Origin: Geodermatophilaceae bacterium
GTDB lineage: Bacteria > Actinomycetota > Actinomycetes > Mycobacteriales > Geodermatophilaceae
Assembly (NCBI GenBank): GCA_013696785.1
Contig: JACCXW010000213.1
Span: 1-5,283, forward strand
Length of the DNA: 5,283 nucleotides
Direction of reading: 5' to 3'
The translations under genes were made by a program, and so were the position numbers. The notes beneath the pieces were generated by a model, which worked only from the letters and a program-made list of their open reading frames with translations, had not been told where the DNA came from and did no database searches. Shown one piece after another: positions 1-5,283 of this stretch; position 1 is the stretch's first letter; the number at the start of each line of letters is the position of its first letter.

Positions 1-981
1 GGCGATGCCCGCCAACAGATCACCGCCGCCCATGCGCTGACCGCCCTTCCGGGAGTCGCTGAGGCGCTGGCCGGAGGTTCGATCTCGTGGCGGCACGCGA
101 CCGTGATCTGCGACGCCGTCGAGCGCATAGGTGCCGATGTGGTCACCGATGCCGAGCCGATCCTGCTCGACGCCGCTGCCGCCCTCGACCCGGGCCGGCT
201 GAACCGGGTGATGGCGCATCTGCGGCACATCGTCGACCCGGCCGGCGCCGATGCCGACGCAGCCGCGGAGTTCGAGCGGCGTGGGCTCTACGCGTCACCC
301 CTGCTGGACGGGATGGTCGCAGTCAACGGCCTGCTCGACCCGGACACCGGCGCCGCGCTGCTCACCGCGGTCAATTCGGGACCGCCACCCACCGGCGATG
401 ACCGCCGAAGCCCGGCACAGCGCCGCGCGGACCGCCTCGGCGAGATCCTGCGCGCTGACCTCAGTTCTGTCGACCCGTCGACTGCAGGCGGCCACCGCCC
501 GCACCTGACCATGACCGTCGATGGCGCCACCCTGCGCGGGGAGCGCGGCGCGACCGCCGCACACCTGGACTGGATCGGCCCCATCGACGCGGCCACGGCC
601 CGACTGATCGGCTGCGACTGCGAGCTGACCGCGGTGGTCGTCGACGAGCACGGGATCCCGCTGAACGTCGGGTGGCGGTACCGGACAGCCACGCCGGGCC
701 AGCGCATCGAACTGGCGGGCCGTGACCGGCACTGCCAAGCGCCCGGCTGCGACCGGCCGCCGGCCTGGTGCGATGCCCACCACGTCCTCGGCTGGTATCA
801 CGGCGGCCGCACCGACCTGAGCAACCTCGTACTGCTCTGCCGGCGCCACCACCGCGCCGTACACCAAGGCGTCTGGTCGATCGTGGACGCCGGCAACGGC
901 CGGTTCGCCTTTAAGCTCAACCGCGGCACAGCGGGGAGCAATCCTGCTCCGCCGGCTGAGCGAAGACGCGACGCGGCGTGA
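1..981 (+). CDS. DUF222 / HNH endonuclease domain protein (13E12 repeat family), 5' truncated
   Basis: The frame is open from the first base of the window to the TGA at 979-981, giving 326 residues without the native start. The GTG at 103 is not the start, because the residues before it (for example ALAGGSISWRHATVI) already match the DUF222 helical region. The last part is a typical HNH module: C245 and C250 (CQAPGC), C257, the H260-H261 pair, N275, C280 and the H283-H284 pair, then H288. The cysteines fit the zinc site often seen in this subfamily and the histidines and asparagine fit the metal-dependent nuclease centre, so the catalytic residues look intact. The family is known for many copies per actinobacterial genome (REP13E12 of Mycobacterium tuberculosis is the named example); biological role is unsettled, with nuclease activity inferred from the motif. 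The C-terminal tail after residue 300 is low-complexity and rich in Ala, Arg and Pro. It is convergent with the DUF2891 gene and shows no functional link to the transporter. Confidence 0.93.
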   Translation, partial: GDARQQITAAHALTALPGVAEALAGGSISWRHATVICDAVERIGADVVTDAEPILLDAAAALDPGRLNRVMAHLRHIVDPAGADADAAAEFERRGLYASPLLDGMVAVNGLLDPDTGAALLTAVNSGPPPTGDDRRSPAQRRADRLGEILRADLSSVDPSTAGGHRPHLTMTVDGATLRGERGATAAHLDWIGPIDAATARLIGCDCELTAVVVDEHGIPLNVGWRYRTATPGQRIELAGRDRHCQAPGCDRPPAWCDAHHVLGWYHGGRTDLSNLVLLCRRHHRAVHQGVWSIVDAGNGRFAFKLNRGTAGSNPAPPAERRRDAA

Positions 982-1078
982 CCCGCCGCATGCATCTGGA
1001 CCGATCTCCCGGACCCCGCCTCCGGCCACGCCGCCTCTGCGGACGGACCCGCCGGAAGTCATTTTGGCGGCGCCGTCG

Positions 1079-2098
1079 TCACGCGCCCAGAAGCAGGACC
1101 GCGTACGCCGCCAGCCAGTGCTCGACCATGTAGTCGCTGCCGGAAACGGCCGGCAACGATGCCTCGGCATGGCGCCGGCCCGCGTCCGCCAGGAACGCCC
1201 GCCGCGAATCGGAGGCCGTCAGTACGCCGGCCAGCTGTCCGAACGCGAAGGCGCGGTAGAGGTTCAGCCCGTGCAGATGGGCGGTCTGCCCGTCGGTCGG
1301 GTCGGACACCACGGCCGGGGTGAGCAGCGACTCGGGTAGCTCAGGCAGGAAACGATCGAACCAGGTCGCGAACTCAGCAGGCGAGAGCACGGCGCTCATC
1401 AGTTCGGCCTCGGTCAGGGCGGGCGACAGGAAATCGGCACCGCCCGGCTCCCAGCCGGCGGGGTAGCCGGCGTCGTCGAGGAACCATCGGAGCGCGCAAA
1501 CCGTGATCGCGTCGAGCAGGCGGGCATCGCCCGAGGCGGCCAGCAGGTTCGCAAACGGCAAAGCCCGGACAAGTCCGAACGCGCTATTCGCGTGCGCGCC
1601 GTCCCGGCTGGGGTACGTCGCCCGCGGCAGCCACTGCAGATACAGCCCGCTGATGTGCTCCGCCAGCGGTCGGAGCGCCGCGGACCAGCGCTGGGCGCTC
1701 GGGTCGTCCCACGACACAAGTTCGGCGGCGAGCATGAGGGTCCAGCACCAGCCGTAGGGCCGCTCGAATCCCGGCCGCGTCTGGAAGTACGCCGCCTCGA
1801 TCTGCAGATTCTCGACGGTGAGGTGTCGGTCCAGCACTCTTTGCACATCGTCGCCGGGGACGCCGGAGGGGACGAGCCGCAGCAGCCGGATCAGCGCCCA
1901 GTGCATCTCGACGGCGGAGTGCCAGTCGTAGCAGCCGTAGAACGCTGGATGCACCTCGCGTGGCCTCGGCCGGTCATCCGGTCCGTTCATCGCGTGCCGC
2001 AGCTGGTTCGGGTACTCCTGCTGGATCGCTCCGAGAATCGCCCGCGCGTAGCCGGCCGCGAGAGCCGTGAGGTCCGGGAGATCCGCGAGGCCGGTCAG
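1079..2098 (-). CDS. DUF2891 family protein, probable CTG start overlapping the upstream stop
   Basis: Function is unknown. I recognise the family by its conserved blocks, numbered from the proposed start: HPAFYGCYDWHSAV (50-63), FERPYGW (111-117), HANSAFGL (169-176), GWEPGGADFLSP (215-226), HLHGLNLYRA (274-283) and DYMVEHWLAAYA (322-333). No signal peptide or membrane segment is visible, so a cytosolic protein is likely. The first ATG is at 1990, but the reading frame upstream codes for AILGAIQQEYPNQLRHAM, which matches the family's N-terminal segment (a REYPN-type motif). No ATG, GTG or TTG occurs in frame upstream of that ATG back to the end of the ATPase gene. The only plausible start is CTG at 2098-2096, which overlaps the ATPase TGA as CTGA, preceded by a G-run; this gives 339 residues, the length I expect for the family. 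If the CTG is wrong, the minimum gene is 1079-1990 (303 residues). The overlap implies cotranscription and translational coupling with the ATPase. Repeated Trp, Tyr, His, Asp and Glu in an all-helical-looking chain could suit an alpha-toroid enzyme, but that is speculation. Confidence 0.85.
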   Translation of the reverse strand: MTGLADLPDLTALAAGYARAILGAIQQEYPNQLRHAMNGPDDRPRPREVHPAFYGCYDWHSAVEMHWALIRLLRLVPSGVPGDDVQRVLDRHLTVENLQIEAAYFQTRPGFERPYGWCWTLMLAAELVSWDDPSAQRWSAALRPLAEHISGLYLQWLPRATYPSRDGAHANSAFGLVRALPFANLLAASGDARLLDAITVCALRWFLDDAGYPAGWEPGGADFLSPALTEAELMSAVLSPAEFATWFDRFLPELPESLLTPAVVSDPTDGQTAHLHGLNLYRAFAFGQLAGVLTASDSRRAFLADAGRRHAEASLPAVSGSDYMVEHWLAAYAVLLLGA

Positions 2099-3246
2099 AC
2101 CGCCCCCGCGGTTTCCGGCTCGACCCCGTCGACCGACCGGCGTAGCGCCGCATGCAGCGACTCCGGAGTGAGCACGCCGAGGAATCGCGGCCCGTCAAGT
2201 ACGGCGACCCAGCCGGCCTCCAGCTGCAGCATCGTCGAGAAGGCGACCTTGAGCGAGGCGTTGGCCGGGACCCAGGCCTCCATCCGGTTGCCTCGGCTGA
2301 CGACGCTGCCAACGCCGTTGGTGGCGTCGCGAGAGATCCAGCCGTGCAGTTCCTCGTTGTCGCTCAGGACCACCGCCCACCGCGCACCCTCGCGCTCCAG
2401 TACCGCGCGTACGTCGGCCAGATCGTCGTTCACGTGCACGATCGGCGGGTGCTCGAGGTCGTCGGCGCCGATCGTCGTGACCGCCAGCCGCTTCAGCCCT
2501 CGGTCGGAGCCGACGAAGTCGGCGACGAAGTCGTTGGCCGGCGAGCCGAGCAGGTTTGCTGGGGTGTCGTACTGCTCGAGCTTGGCGCCTTCGCTGAGTA
2601 CGGCGATCCGATCACCGAGCCGGACGGCCTCCTCGATGTCGTGCGTGACGAACACGATCGTCTTGCGCACCGCCTCTTGCAGCCGGAGGAACTCCGTCTG
2701 CAAACGTTCCCGCACGATCGGGTCCACGGCACTGAACGGCTCGTCCATCAGCAGCACGACGGGGTCAGCGGCCAGCGCCCGGGCCACCCCCACCCGCTGT
2801 CGCTGTCCGCCGGAGAGCTGATGCGGATACCGGTTGCCGAAGGTCTTCGGGGGCAGGCCCACCAGCTCCAGCAGCTCGTCGGTCCGCGCCGCCGTCTTGG
2901 ACTTGTCCCAACCGAGCAACCTCGGGACGGTGGCGACGTTCGCGCGGATGTTCTGGTGCGGAAACAGGCCGACCTGCTGGATGACGTAGCCGATCCGCCG
3001 GCGCAGCTGGACCGGGTCGACCTTAGTGACGTCCTCGTCGCCGAGGAAGATGTGCCCGCTCGTCGGTTCGATCACCCGGTTGATCATCTTCATCGTCGTG
3101 GTCTTGCCGCAGCCCGAAGGGCCGACCAGGACGCACAATTCGCCCGCCTGGATGTCGAGGTCGAGCGCATCCACGGCCGTGCTGCCGTCCGGATAGCGCT
3201 TGGTCACCTGTTCCAGCCGGATCGGACTGGTGGCTGTAGCGTCCAC
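2095..3246 (-). CDS. proV: Osmoprotectant ABC importer ATP-binding protein with CBS domains (OpuCA/ProV type)
   Basis: This cytoplasmic subunit hydrolyses ATP to drive uptake through the two permeases encoded divergently. All nucleotide-binding motifs are intact in 383 residues: Walker A GPSGCGKT (42-49), Q-loop around Q90/Q91, signature LSGGQ (144-148), Walker B VVLLMDEP (163-170) with catalytic E169, D-loop SAVD (172-175) and switch H202 in FVTHD. The LEQVTKRYPDG opening and the VIEPTSG segment after Walker A are characteristic of the quaternary-amine (OpuCA/OpuAA/ProV) branch. Residues of about 250-370 form two degenerate CBS repeats ending in GWVAVLDGPRFLGVLTPESL; in related OpuA/OpuC importers such domains gate transport by ionic strength or c-di-AMP. 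The GTG start at 3246-3244 is chosen because AGGAG lies 8 bases upstream and no other start codon precedes the conserved core. The stop overlaps the proposed DUF2891 start. Substrate cannot be read from this subunit. Confidence 0.95.
   Translation of the reverse strand: MDATATSPIRLEQVTKRYPDGSTAVDALDLDIQAGELCVLVGPSGCGKTTTMKMINRVIEPTSGHIFLGDEDVTKVDPVQLRRRIGYVIQQVGLFPHQNIRANVATVPRLLGWDKSKTAARTDELLELVGLPPKTFGNRYPHQLSGGQRQRVGVARALAADPVVLLMDEPFSAVDPIVRERLQTEFLRLQEAVRKTIVFVTHDIEEAVRLGDRIAVLSEGAKLEQYDTPANLLGSPANDFVADFVGSDRGLKRLAVTTIGADDLEHPPIVHVNDDLADVRAVLEREGARWAVVLSDNEELHGWISRDATNGVGSVVSRGNRMEAWVPANASLKVAFSTMLQLEAGWVAVLDGPRFLGVLTPESLHAALRRSVDGVEPETAGAV
3237..3242 (+). promoter_or_regulatory. Possible -10 element for a leaderless permease transcript
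   Basis: TAGCGT matches the actinobacterial TANNNT consensus and sits exactly at -12 to -7 if transcription begins at the first base of the permease GTG codon (3249). The gene has no Shine-Dalgarno sequence, and leaderless genes are common in actinobacteria, so the position is meaningful. No good -35 element is seen. The hexamer lies inside the first codons of the divergent ATPase gene. Confidence 0.4.
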
Positions 3247-3248
3247 GT

Positions 3249-3944
3249 GTGGCTCTCCTCGCGTCGGGTGCGACCCTACTTGCCGTCGATGCGCCGAACC
3301 CGTGGTTCAGCCCGAGCTACATCCAGGACAACGCCGACACCATCCTCGCCGCTCTGCGCCAGCACGTCATCCTGACCGTCTCAGCCGTAGTTATCGGCAC
3401 GCTGATCGCATTGCCGCTGGCCCTGCTCGCGCGACGCTCGAAAACGATCTCGGCGGCGATCCTCAGCGGCAGCACGATCATCTACACGATCCCCTCGCTG
3501 GCCATGTTCGCGTTTCTCTTCCCCTACACGGGGTTGACCATCGAAACGGTCATCATTGGCTTGGTGCTGTACTCGCTGGTGATCCTGGTCCGAAACTTCC
3601 TCGCCGGGCTGCAGGCGGTGCCGGCCGACGTACGCGAGGCGGCCATCGGAATGGGCTACGGCCCGGCCCGGATGCTGGTGTTCGTCGAGATCCCGATGGC
3701 ACTCCCGACGTTCTTCGCCGGGCTACGGATCGCGACCGTGTCGACGGTCGCGCTGGCCACGGTCGGTGTCATCGTCGGTTTCGGCGGTCTCGGCAACGTT
3801 CTGGTCGCCGGGTTCAACAACAACTTCTTCCGTGCACCGATCGCAACCGCCGCAGCACTCTGCGTCCTGCTGGCCTTGGCCTTCGACGTGCTGCTGGCGT
3901 TGTCCGCGCGGCTGTTGACTCCATGGTCGCGGGGACGCTCATGA
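3249..3944 (+). CDS. proW: Osmoprotectant ABC importer permease, first copy (OpuCB/ProW type)
   Basis: Inner-membrane subunit of the quaternary-amine importer, 231 residues, the usual size for the short OpuCB/OpuCD permeases. Hydrophobic stretches near residues 40-60, 70-92, 98-118, 150-180 and 198-221 fit the five to six helices of the family. The cytoplasmic coupling loop that docks on the ATPase is clear: EAAIGMGYGPARM followed by VEIPMALP, residues 130-153, an EAA motif. The GFGGLGN segment (178-183) is also typical. The only possible start is the GTG at 3249: a stop (TAG, 3237-3239) lies just upstream, and no other ATG, GTG or TTG occurs before the conserved NPWFSPSYIQDN segment. There is no ribosome binding site, so leaderless translation is likely. 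The stop TGA (3942-3944) overlaps an ATG as ATGA, and the second permease begins 13 bases later. The choice between the names proW and proZ for the two permeases is by position only. Confidence 0.93.
   Translation: MALLASGATLLAVDAPNPWFSPSYIQDNADTILAALRQHVILTVSAVVIGTLIALPLALLARRSKTISAAILSGSTIIYTIPSLAMFAFLFPYTGLTIETVIIGLVLYSLVILVRNFLAGLQAVPADVREAAIGMGYGPARMLVFVEIPMALPTFFAGLRIATVSTVALATVGVIVGFGGLGNVLVAGFNNNFFRAPIATAAALCVLLALAFDVLLALSARLLTPWSRGRS
3255..3259 (-). promoter_or_regulatory. Ribosome binding site for the ATPase gene
   Basis: On the minus strand this reads AGGAG (within GAGGAG), 8 bases before the GTG start at 3246. It fixes the start of the ATPase gene. It lies inside codons 3 and 4 of the divergent permease gene, so the two genes overlap in their control signals. 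Confidence 0.7.
3273..3278 (-). promoter_or_regulatory. Possible -10 element for the ATPase-DUF2891 operon
   Basis: The minus strand reads TAGGGT, a match to the actinobacterial TANNNT -10 consensus. A start point about 7 bases downstream (near 3266) would give a 20-base leader containing the AGGAG site. I see no clear -35 element, and TANNNT matches occur often by chance, so this is a weak call. Confidence 0.25.
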
Positions 3945-3961
3945 GCGAGGTGTGCGGATGA
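3941..3961 (+). other. Six-codon micro-ORF bridging the two permease genes
   Basis: An ATG at 3941 overlaps the first permease stop (ATGA, 3941-3944), runs six codons in a third frame and ends at TGA 3959-3961, which in turn overlaps the ATG of the second permease (ATGA, 3958-3961). It contains the GAGG that serves the second permease. It could pass ribosomes from one gene to the next, or it may be chance; the peptide itself is unlikely to matter. Confidence 0.2.
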
Positions 3962-4662
3962 GCGCGATCGGCGATGCCGTCCTGTATCTCAACGATCCGC
4001 TGAACTGGACTCGGACGAACGGGCTGCTGGACCGGCTGGTCGAGCACATCACGATCAGCGCCGTGGCTACCGGCGTTGCCGCCGCTATTGCGCTGCCCTT
4101 GGCGATCTGGTTCGGCCACACCGGCCGCGGCGGCGCCTTCACCATCGCGCTGTCGAATGTGTCGCGGGCCGTGCCGACCCTCGCCCTGCTCATCGTGTTC
4201 GCAGTGACACCGATCGGATTCGGTAACAGAGCTACAACGATTGCCCTGGCCCTGTTCGCGATTCCGCCGATCCTGACCAACGCCTACGTCGGTTTCCGCG
4301 AGGTCGACCGGGACATCGTGGAGTCCGCCGGGGCGATGGGGATGTCGCCGCTGCAGGTCATCGCGAGGGTCGAACTGCCGCTCGCCGTACCAGCGATCAT
4401 GGTGGGGTTGCGGACAGCCGCCGTGCAGGTGGTTGCCACCGCAACACTGGCCGCACTGGTCGGCGGCGGGGGCTTGGGGGCGCCGATCGTCCTGGCCTTC
4501 GCGCAACAGAACGACGGCTTGGCGCTGGCTGCCGGATTCCTGGTGGCCGCCCTGGCGTTGCTGACCGAGGTGCTGCTGGTGCTAGCCGCTCGTCTGGTCA
4601 CACCCGGACCGGCAGCTCGGCGGCTGCCGCGTCGGCTGCGGCTACGTACCGAGACGGTCTGA
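3958..4662 (+). CDS. proZ: Osmoprotectant ABC importer permease, second copy (OpuCD/ProZ type)
   Basis: Second membrane subunit, 234 residues, paralogous to the first permease, so that the transporter is a heterodimer. Hydrophobic stretches near residues 30-52, 70-86, 92-112, 142-170 and 186-212 give the usual helices. The coupling loop is at 122-145 (ESAGAMGMSPLQV, then VELPLAVP), with Ser replacing the first Ala of EAA, a mild change. GGGGLGAPI (169-177) is the conserved segment that follows. The ATG at 3958 is preferred to the in-frame GTG at 3952 because GAGG (3947-3950) sits 7 bases before the ATG but only 1 base before the GTG. The C-terminus carries an Arg-rich tail (RRLPRRLRLR), consistent with a cytoplasmic end. 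It is cotranscribed with the first permease, and probably with the binding-protein gene 110 bases downstream. Confidence 0.93.
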   Translation: MSAIGDAVLYLNDPLNWTRTNGLLDRLVEHITISAVATGVAAAIALPLAIWFGHTGRGGAFTIALSNVSRAVPTLALLIVFAVTPIGFGNRATTIALALFAIPPILTNAYVGFREVDRDIVESAGAMGMSPLQVIARVELPLAVPAIMVGLRTAAVQVVATATLAALVGGGGLGAPIVLAFAQQNDGLALAAGFLVAALALLTEVLLVLAARLVTPGPAARRLPRRLRLRTETV

Positions 4663-4772
4663 GCGTTTGCAGGTTCGGCAATGCTGGGGTTTGCTTGTTC
4701 CAGCGGGAGTCCTCCCGCCCGACACGCGTCGCGCCAAACCGGTGACGACGGGACACAGAAGGCGGGATCGCT
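4663..4772 (+). other. Gap between permease and binding-protein genes with nested inverted repeats
   Basis: The gap holds a perfect inverted repeat, GCGGGAGTCCTCCCGC (4703-4718), followed at once by a smaller hairpin CGACACGCGTCG (4720-4731). Both are enclosed by a complementary pair GGTTTG (4689-4694 approximately) and CAAACC (4735-4740). As RNA this can fold into a three-way junction of about 50 bases. No U-tract follows the strong hairpin, so an intrinsic terminator is unlikely. Alternatives are an operator palindrome, an mRNA-stabilising structure that sets subunit ratios, or chance in GC-rich DNA. A purine-rich stretch (AAGG 4759-4762, GGGA 4764-4767) serves as the likely ribosome binding site of the next gene. 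Confidence 0.4.
4703..4718. repeat. Perfect inverted repeat, 7-base arms with 2-base centre
   Basis: GCGGGAG and CTCCCGC flank TC. It would form a hairpin of six to seven base pairs in RNA or serve as a dyad-symmetric protein site in DNA. It lies 55 bases before the binding-protein start codon. Confidence 0.6.
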
Positions 4773-5283
4773 GTGCGCATACGTCCCTATTCCCTTGCCG
4801 CCGGGTTGATCGCCCTTGCCCTCGTCGTCGCAGGCTGCGGTGAGGAAGGCTCCTCCGACGACAACGCCGGCAGTGGAAATACCGACAGCAGCAGTGGCAG
4901 CGGAGGCGGGGGAGCGGAGTGCGCGCCCATCGCCGGTGACGAACTCCTCGTCCTCGAGGACGACCAGGAACTGCAGACCGTGGACAACCTGATCCCCGCC
5001 GTGTCCGCGGCCGCGTCGACACCGGAACTGCTGGCGGCCCTGAATGCGGTGTCCGCGGCGATGGACACCGACACCCTGGTCGAACTCAACGGCCGGATCG
5101 CCAACGAGCGGCTTGCCGAGGCCGATGCCGCGGCGGACTTCTTCGACGAAGCCGGTCTCGCCGAAGGCCTCGAGCAGGGCAGCGGGGAAATCACGATCGG
5201 GTCCAGCACCTTCCCCGAGACGGTGTTGCTGGCGAACATTTACTCGCTGACGCTCGACGCGGCCGGCTTCGACACCTCGATCC
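4773..5283 (+). CDS. proX: Osmoprotectant ABC importer substrate-binding lipoprotein (ProX/OpuCC type), 3' truncated
   Basis: The extracytoplasmic receptor that captures the solute and delivers it to the two permeases. The frame runs open from GTG 4773 to the window end (170 residues). Residues 1-22 form a lipoprotein signal peptide: Arg2/Arg4, a hydrophobic core, then the lipobox VAGC with C22 as the acylated residue. A Ser/Gly/Asp-rich tether follows (about 23-48). The normal beginning of the OpuAC/ProX domain comes only at about residue 138 (EITIGSSTFPETVLLANIY). Between tether and domain lie residues 50-133, which resemble the C-terminal end of ProX-type proteins rather than any N-terminus: LLVLEDD (58-64), DNLIPAV (71-77) and NAVSAAMDTDTLVELN (91-106). 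The start is supported by the signal peptide and purine-rich bases upstream. The aromatic cage residues that would indicate the substrate are beyond the window. Position after two permeases makes the role in this importer near certain. Confidence 0.92.
   Translation, partial: MRIRPYSLAAGLIALALVVAGCGEEGSSDDNAGSGNTDSSSGSGGGGAECAPIAGDELLVLEDDQELQTVDNLIPAVSAAASTPELLAALNAVSAAMDTDTLVELNGRIANERLAEADAAADFFDEAGLAEGLEQGSGEITIGSSTFPETVLLANIYSLTLDAAGFDTSI
4941..5159 (+). other. Displaced ProX C-terminal-like segment inside the binding protein
   Basis: This stretch codes for residues 57-129 of the binding protein. From memory of the family, ProX/OpuCC proteins end with LVVLEDD, then a D/GN-[IL]-[IV]-P-V strand, then an L-x-x-x-L-[DN]-x-V-S-A-x-[LM]-x-T-x-x-L-x-x-L-N helix pair and a final acidic helix. 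The same order is seen here, but ahead of the usual N-terminal strand. The block ends in an acidic helix (EADAAADFFDEAGL), as the family tails do. The match is by motif order only, not by computed alignment. Confidence 0.65.

Noticed and set aside
103..105. GTG as the start of the HNH gene
   Set aside because: The frame is open and DUF222-like back to base 1, so the gene begins outside the window.
982..1078. Possible bidirectional terminator between the convergent genes
   Set aside because: Small GC hairpins exist (CCGGA with TCCGG at 1009-1025, CCGC with GCGG at 1031-1042, CCGCC with GGCGG at 1049-1070), but all are short or widely looped and no U-tract follows; such stems are expected by chance at this GC content.
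295..1170. Long open frame on the minus strand opposite the DUF222-HNH gene
   Set aside because: The plus strand has clear HNH and DUF222 motifs. The minus translation is Arg/Ala/Gly-rich without recognisable motifs, as expected from the mirror of GC-rich coding DNA.
1592..3375. Two long open frames on the plus strand (1592-2821 and 2152-3375) across the DUF2891 and ATPase genes
   Set aside because: Both lie opposite genes with complete motif sets, and their translations are compositionally biased and without any known domain.
3952..3954. GTG as the start of the second permease
   Set aside because: It is only one base from the GAGG site, whereas the ATG at 3958 has proper spacing; the difference is two residues.
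4642..5239. Open frames on the minus strand at 4642-5022 and 4787-5239
   Set aside because: They are antisense to the binding-protein gene and its leader; Ser/Arg-rich low-complexity translations mirror the Gly/Ser linker coding.
1..5283. CRISPR array, tRNA or rRNA gene, insertion sequence, phage attachment site
   Set aside because: No spaced direct repeats, no tRNA or rRNA landmarks, and no transposase or terminal inverted repeats were seen. The 13E12-type gene is a repeated family, but no element boundary is visible here.

Overview
The window is high-GC DNA (about two thirds G+C by eye) with GTG starts, strong G/C preference at third codon positions and a DUF222/HNH (13E12-type) gene. Together these point to an actinobacterium; genus cannot be told. 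The window cuts through a gene at each end.

Layout. (1) 1-981, plus: 3' part of a DUF222-HNH endonuclease-family gene, 5' end outside the window. (2) 982-1078: short gap between convergent genes, with no convincing terminator. (3) 1079-2098, minus: a DUF2891-family protein of unknown function whose conserved N-terminus reaches upstream of the first ATG, so that it probably starts at a CTG overlapping the stop of the next gene. (4) 2095-3246, minus: ATPase with C-terminal CBS domains of an osmoprotectant (OpuC/ProU) ABC importer. (5) 3249-3944 and 3958-4662, plus: the two permeases of the same importer. (6) 4663-4772: gap with nested inverted repeats. (7) 4773 to the window end, plus: a lipoprotein substrate-binding protein, cut off at 170 residues.

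Regions 4, 5 and 7 make one complete importer for compatible solutes (glycine betaine, choline, carnitine or proline betaine are the usual substrates of the family): ATPase, two membrane subunits and a tethered binding lipoprotein. The operon is split: ATPase plus DUF2891 run leftward, permeases plus binding protein run rightward. The divergent start codons are separated by only two bases. The ATPase has a ribosome binding site lying inside the permease coding sequence; the permease has none but has a TANNNT hexamer exactly where a leaderless transcript would need it.

The most notable signal is in the binding protein. Between its lipobox linker and the normal start of the binding domain lie about 75 residues that look like the C-terminal tail of the same protein family, suggesting a circular permutation or a tail-to-head duplication.
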